A stretch of DNA of 18,207 nucleotides. Source: Clostridiales bacterium (GTDB lineage Bacteria; Bacillota; Clostridia; Oscillospirales; CAG-272). The notes below the pieces were generated by a model that saw nothing but the letters and a program-made list of their open reading frames with translations, did not search any database and was not told where the DNA came from. Both the position numbers and the translations under genes were made by a program. The stretch spans positions 1 to 18,207 of the forward strand of contig JAGZAC010000005.1 in assembly GCA_018370615.1 (NCBI GenBank), in the 5' to 3' direction. This document shows positions 14,846 through 18,207 of this stretch, one piece after another (within the stretch, counting starts at the first letter, position 1; each line of letters starts with the position of its first letter).

Positions 14846-15202
14846 TTATTCAGCAGTTTCATCGACCAATTTGATCATGGCCATTTCCGCCGCGTCGCCC
14901 CGGCGGGGGCCCAGCTTATAAATCTGCGTGTATCCGCCGCTACGGGAAGCGTATTTTGGTGCAATCTGATCAAACAGCTTCTTCACCACATCTTCCTTTG
15001 TAATATATGCAAGCGCTGCACGGCGGGAGGCAAGGGTATTTTTCTTGCCGAGTGTTATCATCTTCTCTGCCATAGAACGGACTTCCTTCGCACGGGTCAG
15101 TGTGGTCTCAATCTTACCGTTCTCCAGCAGGTAGGTTACCATTCCGCGGAGCATGGCGTTTCTATGGGCCGTCGGCCTGCCAAGCTTTCTTGTTCCGGGC
15201 AT
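14846..15202 (-). CDS. rplQ: Large-subunit ribosomal protein L17
   Basis: A 118-residue bL17 of normal length, starting MPGTRKLGRPTAHRNAMLRGM and ending with the conserved YTQIYKLGPRRGDAAEMAMIKLV. It binds 23S rRNA domains near the exit-tunnel side of the 50S subunit. The start at 15202 is preferred to the ATG at 15208: AAGGAGG is 8 nt from the former but only 2 nt from the latter, and other L17 proteins begin MPGTRKL. It lies 41 bp after rpoA and is the last gene of the operon. Confidence 0.96.
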   Translation of the reverse strand: MPGTRKLGRPTAHRNAMLRGMVTYLLENGKIETTLTRAKEVRSMAEKMITLGKKNTLASRRAALAYITKEDVVKKLFDQIAPKYASRSGGYTQIYKLGPRRGDAAEMAMIKLVDETAE

Positions 15203-15243
15203 GTTCATGTCCTCCTTTTCGCAATACTAGTTTTGGGAAAGTC

Positions 15244-16215
15244 TCACTCGTCTTCCTTCTTCAGTTCCAAACCGAGAGAATGCAGCTTCGCGATAACTTC
15301 CTCCAGCGATTTCTTTCCAAGGTTTCGAACCCGGATCATTTCGTCCTCTGTCCGATTGATCAGGTCTTCCACCGTATCAATGCCCGCCCGCTTCAGGCAG
15401 TTGAAGCTGCGAACGGACATGTCAAGCTCCTCAATGGTCATCTCAAGTACTTTTTCTTTCACTGTCGCTACGCTTTCCACCATAATTTCAGCGTTTTTCG
15501 CCTCATCTGAAAGATCCACGAACAGGTTGAGATGTTCGTTGAGTATCTTGGCGCCCAATGAAATCGCTTCTTTGGCCGAGATGGTGCCATTGGTCAAAAT
15601 CTCTATTGTCAGCTTGTCAAAGTCTGTGATGTTTCCTACACGGGTGTTTTCCACGTTGTAGTTTACATTATATACCGGTGTAAAGATGGAGTCGGTAAAA
15701 ATCGTACCCACCGGGGCGCTGACTCCCTGGTTTTCATCCAAGTAGTCCTGCTTATTTCTCTGCTGAGAGGCATAGCCTCTGCCTCTGGCAAAGTTGAGCT
15801 CCATGTGCAGGCGCACATTATCTCCCAGCGTAGCAATATGGTGCTCCGGATTGAGGATTTCAATATCCGCATCCTGCTTAATATCCCCTGCCGTTACATC
15901 GCAGGGACCGGTCATATCCAGCATAACCGTTTTGGTGGTTACAGAATGCAGCCGCGCTGTGATTCCCTTTACATTCAGGACGATTTCCGTTACATCTTCC
16001 TTCACACCGTCAATGGTGGAGATTTCGTGAAGTACGCCATCGATTTTGATGCTTGTAACAGCGACGCCGGGAAGGGAGCTGAGCAGAACGCGGCGCAGGG
16101 AATTGCCTAGGGTAATTCCGTAGCCTCTTTCCAGAGGCTCCACCACGAAGGTTCCCGACTCTCCTGTATCACTCATGTTCAGCGTCACGATATTCGGCTT
16201 TTCTATTTCAATCAT
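15244..16215 (-). CDS. rpoA: RNA polymerase alpha subunit
   Basis: A 323-residue alpha subunit. The N-terminal dimerisation and assembly domain begins MIEIEKPNIV, with EPLERGYGITLGNSLRRVLLSSLPG (read in parts) as the hallmark alpha motif at about 27-50. A flexible linker precedes the C-terminal domain (about 262-323), which has the helix-hairpin-helix sequence RAGIDTVEDLI and RNLGKKSLEEV that contacts UP-element DNA and activators. The Shine-Dalgarno CAGGAGG lies 8 nt upstream. The 155-bp gap ahead of it, after rpsD, is long for this operon and can fold (see 16257-16362). Confidence 0.98.
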   Translation of the reverse strand: MIEIEKPNIVTLNMSDTGESGTFVVEPLERGYGITLGNSLRRVLLSSLPGVAVTSIKIDGVLHEISTIDGVKEDVTEIVLNVKGITARLHSVTTKTVMLDMTGPCDVTAGDIKQDADIEILNPEHHIATLGDNVRLHMELNFARGRGYASQQRNKQDYLDENQGVSAPVGTIFTDSIFTPVYNVNYNVENTRVGNITDFDKLTIEILTNGTISAKEAISLGAKILNEHLNLFVDLSDEAKNAEIMVESVATVKEKVLEMTIEELDMSVRSFNCLKRAGIDTVEDLINRTEDEMIRVRNLGKKSLEEVIAKLHSLGLELKKEDE

Positions 16216-16256
16216 TGTAACAACCTCCTGTTAATTCTTTCATAGATCCTTTTGAC

Positions 16257-16362
16257 GCCCCGCGCAAAAAGGGGCAGGAACATTGCTGCAATACCCAACA
16301 CGGCACATCGGAAGCTGCCTTGCATCCGACGTTTTTTCTTGCCGCCTGTATGTTGCAGCATG
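16257..16362 (-). ncRNA. Candidate structured RNA element between rpsD and rpoA
   Basis: In the minus-strand RNA three nested pairings stack: CATGCTGCAA with TTGCAGC-A-ATG (16353-16362 with 16281-16291, one bulge, then TAC/GTA), TGCCG/CGGCA-type arms (16340-16344 with 16301-16305), and CGTCGGA with TCCGATG (16325-16331 with 16306-16312). The third fits fully only on the minus strand because of a G-U pair. A separate hairpin GCCCC/GGGGC (16257-16275) follows, closer to the rpoA Shine-Dalgarno. This was found by eye; energy and conservation were not tested. Confidence 0.4.
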
Positions 16363-16370
16363 GCAGGTTA

Positions 16371-16997
16371 TTACTTAGAATAAAGCTCGATAATCAGCTG
16401 TTCATTAAAGTCGAAGTCTACGTCGTCACGGGCAGGCATTGCAACCACTTTGGCGCTGACTGCATCCTTATTCAGATCCAGCCACTTGGGTGCAGTTACA
16501 TTTGCCATTCCCTCGATGAGCTCCTTGAACTTCTCACTGGAGCGGCTCTTTTCCCGCAGTTCGATCACATCACCCACCTTCAGGATGATGGAGGGAATGT
16601 CCGCCTTTTTCCCGTTGAGGGTAAAGTGGCCGTGACGCACCAGCTGTCTTGCTTCCTTACGGCTGGAGGCCAGACCCATTCTGTATACTGCGTTGTCGTA
16701 GCGGCTTTCCAGAATGGACAGCAGGTTTTCACCGGCGATACCGCTCTTTTTGTCCGCTTTCACATAGTATTTCTTAAACTGCTTTTCCTGCACGCCATAG
16801 TAGCGGCGGGCAGTCTGCTTCTCCCGCAGCTGCATGCCGTATTCCTTCACGGTCTTGCGGCCTGCGCCATGCTGACCGGGAACAGTTGCACGTCTGGATA
16901 CTGCGCATTTGTCGGAGAGACAACGGTCTCCCTTCAGAAACAGCTTCTTTCCTTCTCTGCGGCAGAGCTTGCAGGAAGGTCCTGTATATCTTGCCAT
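16371..16997 (-). CDS. rpsD: Small-subunit ribosomal protein S4
   Basis: A 208-residue uS4, a primary 16S rRNA binder and 30S assembly initiator; in several bacteria it also represses its own operon. It is the zinc-binding form, with C9, C12, C26 and C31 (SCKLCRREGKKLFLKGDRC, then LSDKC). The S4 RNA-binding domain covers about 97-160 (LESRYDNAVYRMGLASSRKEARQLVRHGH, in parts). It ends in two stop codons (TAA TAA). AGGAGG lies about 9 nt upstream, 21 bp after rpsK. Placement between rpsK and rpoA is a clostridial order, unlike Bacillus where rpsD is elsewhere. Confidence 0.98.
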   Translation of the reverse strand: MARYTGPSCKLCRREGKKLFLKGDRCLSDKCAVSRRATVPGQHGAGRKTVKEYGMQLREKQTARRYYGVQEKQFKKYYVKADKKSGIAGENLLSILESRYDNAVYRMGLASSRKEARQLVRHGHFTLNGKKADIPSIILKVGDVIELREKSRSSEKFKELIEGMANVTAPKWLDLNKDAVSAKVVAMPARDDVDFDFNEQLIIELYSK

Positions 16998-17018
16998 TAA
17001 ATTCTTCCTCCTTAAAGG

Positions 17019-17411
17019 TTATACACGGCGGCGCTTCGGAGGGCGGCAACCGTTATGCGGGATAGGTGTTACGTCTTTGATCAGGGTAATGTTCAGACCG
17101 GCAGTCTGGAGTGCGCGAATGGCTGCTTCCCGTCCGCTGCCCGGACCCTTCACGTATACTTCTACCGTTTTCATTCCATGCTCCATAGCCAGCTTCGCTG
17201 CCGTCTCAGCTGCTGTCTGCGCTGCATACGGAGTAGACTTTCTGGAGCCTTTGAATCCCATTTCCCCTGCAGACGCCCAGGAAACTGCGTTTCCATGAAG
17301 GTCTGTAATGGTAATGATCGTATTGTTGAAGCTGGAGCGGATGTGTGCGGCCCCGCTTTCAATATTCTTACGGTCGCGGCGCTTCTTGATGGTTTTCTTT
17401 ACATTTGCCAT
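17019..17411 (-). CDS. rpsK: Small-subunit ribosomal protein S11
   Basis: A 130-residue uS11 of the 30S platform near the mRNA exit. Motifs: SSFNNTIITITDLHGNAVSWASAG (in parts), KGSRKSTPYAAQ, VYVKGPGSGREAAIRAL, and the conserved C-terminal DVTPIPHNGCRPPKRRRV. The start at 17411 has GGAGTGAG upstream. It lies 17 bp after rpsM and is co-transcribed with it. Confidence 0.98.
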   Translation of the reverse strand: MANVKKTIKKRRDRKNIESGAAHIRSSFNNTIITITDLHGNAVSWASAGEMGFKGSRKSTPYAAQTAAETAAKLAMEHGMKTVEVYVKGPGSGREAAIRALQTAGLNITLIKDVTPIPHNGCRPPKRRRV

Positions 17412-17428
17412 GAAATCAACTCACTCCT

Positions 17429-17797
17429 TTACTTCTTCTTATTCGCGATGGTCTTTGCCGGACCCTTTCTGGTTCTCGCGTTGGTTTTGGTCCGCTGCCC
17501 CCGCACGGGAAGGCCTTTTCTGTGCCGGATGCCCCGGTAGCAGTTGATCTCTACCAGACGCTTGATGTTCATTGCAACCTCACGGCGGAGCTCACCCTCC
17601 ACTGTGTAGTTGTTTTCGATTTCGTCACGCAGCTTTGCAATTTCCTCTTCCGTCAGGTCCTTTGCGCGTGTGTCGGGGTTGATGCCGGTTTTTGCAAGAA
17701 TATCCTGGGAGCTTTTCAGTCCGATCCCGTAGATATAAGTCAGCGCATATTCTACGCGCTTCTGGTTGGGAATATCAACACCGGATATACGAGCCAT
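17429..17797 (-). CDS. rpsM: Small-subunit ribosomal protein S13
   Basis: A 122-residue uS13 of the 30S head that contacts P-site tRNA and bridges to the 50S. It begins MARISGVDIPNQKRVEYALTY. The C-terminal NCYRGIRHRKGLPVRGQRTK and TNARTRKGPAKTIANKKK are family standard. AGAGGTG lies about 11 nt upstream. A 65-bp gap separates it from rpmJ and holds a GC-rich hairpin. Confidence 0.98.
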   Translation of the reverse strand: MARISGVDIPNQKRVEYALTYIYGIGLKSSQDILAKTGINPDTRAKDLTEEEIAKLRDEIENNYTVEGELRREVAMNIKRLVEINCYRGIRHRKGLPVRGQRTKTNARTRKGPAKTIANKKK

Positions 17798-17833
17798 AGC
17801 TTTTTTTCACCTCTTTCGGATTTCGTTGGTTGG

Positions 17834-17847
17834 GGCCCGCCTGGGCC
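17834..17847 (-). promoter_or_regulatory. GC-rich hairpin in the rpsM leader
   Basis: GGCCC (17834-17838) and GGGCC (17843-17847) form a compact stem with a 4-nt loop, about 37 nt upstream of the rpsM start. It lacks a U-tract. In E. coli the leader before rpsM is the S4 target, so a regulatory role is possible but only by analogy. Confidence 0.3.
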
Positions 17848-17862
17848 GTCTTTCTCTTGGGC

Positions 17863-17976
17863 TCAGCCCTGTCTCTGCTTGTGCTTGGGATTCTCACAAA
17901 TGACCATGACGCGGCCATGTCTTTTGATGATTTTGCACTTTTCGCAGATCTTTTTTACAGAAGGTTTTACTTTCAC
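17863..17976 (-). CDS. rpmJ: Large-subunit ribosomal protein L36
   Basis: A 37-residue bL36 (MKVKPSVKKICEKCKIIKRH, then GRVMVICENPKHKQRQG). The zinc ribbon ligands C11, C14, C27 and H32 are all present. The start codon is GTG at 17976, with AAAGGCGG about 8 nt upstream; the stop is TGA at 17863-17865. It sits in the conserved place between infA and rpsM. Confidence 0.97.
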   Translation of the reverse strand: MKVKPSVKKICEKCKIIKRHGRVMVICENPKHKQRQG

Positions 17977-18034
17977 AGTAACAACCGCCTTTCTTTGATT
18001 TGCCGATTTGCGTTCCTACAGCGTATATGCTGTG

Positions 18035-18207
18035 TTACTTTGTACGCCATGTGATCCTGCCCTTTGTGGGGTCGTAGATGGACACCTCCACCGTCACCTT
18101 ATCTCCGGGCAAAATCTTGATATAGTTCATGCGCAGCTTCCCAGAAATGTGTGCGGTCACAATCATCTCATTGGGCAGCTTTACCTTGATGGTGGCGTTG
18201 GGCAATG
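18035..18207 (-). CDS. infA: Translation initiation factor IF-1 (5' end outside window)
   Basis: The C-terminal 56 residues of IF-1 are readable: LPNATIKVKLPNEMIVTAHI, then SGKLRMNYIKILPGDKVTVE and VSIYDPTKGRITWRTK, then TAA. The OB-fold signature is intact and about 15 residues at the N-terminus lie beyond the right edge. IF-1 binds the 30S A site during initiation. It precedes rpmJ by 58 bp, the usual Firmicutes order. Confidence 0.97.
   Translation of the reverse strand, partial: LPNATIKVKLPNEMIVTAHISGKLRMNYIKILPGDKVTVEVSIYDPTKGRITWRTK

Overview
The window looks like the chromosome of a gut-type clostridium (Firmicutes, probably the Oscillospiraceae/Ruminococcaceae side). The evidence is the gene order infA-rpmJ-rpsM-rpsK-rpsD-rpoA-rplQ, a zinc-ribbon (four-cysteine) S4, type-2 ArgC, bifunctional ArgJ, SD-driven starts, and clusters of short palindromic CCTCCCC/GGGGAGG repeats of the kind scattered through such genomes. 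Every convincing gene lies on the minus strand, so the window reads right to left.

Right end (14808-18207): the distal part of the ribosomal/transcription operon: infA (cut by the window edge), rpmJ, rpsM, rpsK, rpsD, rpoA, rplQ, closed by a strong terminator. An unusually long rpsD-rpoA gap (155 bp) can fold into an extended hairpin. Next come a small tail-anchored protein of unknown function and a secreted SleB-type cell-wall hydrolase.

Middle (1425-13233): one long arginine operon behind a perfect TTGACA-N17-TATAAT promoter overlapped by two ARG-box-like sites 21 bp apart: argC-argJ-argB-argD-argF-carA-carB::dapF-gabT. ArgJ, ArgB, ArgC and ArgD take glutamate to ornithine. CarAB makes carbamoyl phosphate, and the ArgF position would make citrulline. 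Three things are odd. The ArgF-like protein has lost most of its family's signature residues. CarB is fused in frame to a complete DapF-like domain in which the first catalytic cysteine is alanine. A second class-III aminotransferase (GabT-like) closes the operon.

Repeat clusters lie at both ends of the arginine operon (1047-1308 and 13332-13575), and a fragment of the same family appears to have supplied the last codons of argC.

Left end (1-1046): a tRNA-Ser(GGA) gene with its own promoter and terminator, then tandem terminator-like hairpins ahead of a frameshifted, internally deleted gene that resembles a small cysteine-containing protein of clostridial mobile elements. No CRISPR array, rRNA or intact transposase was seen.
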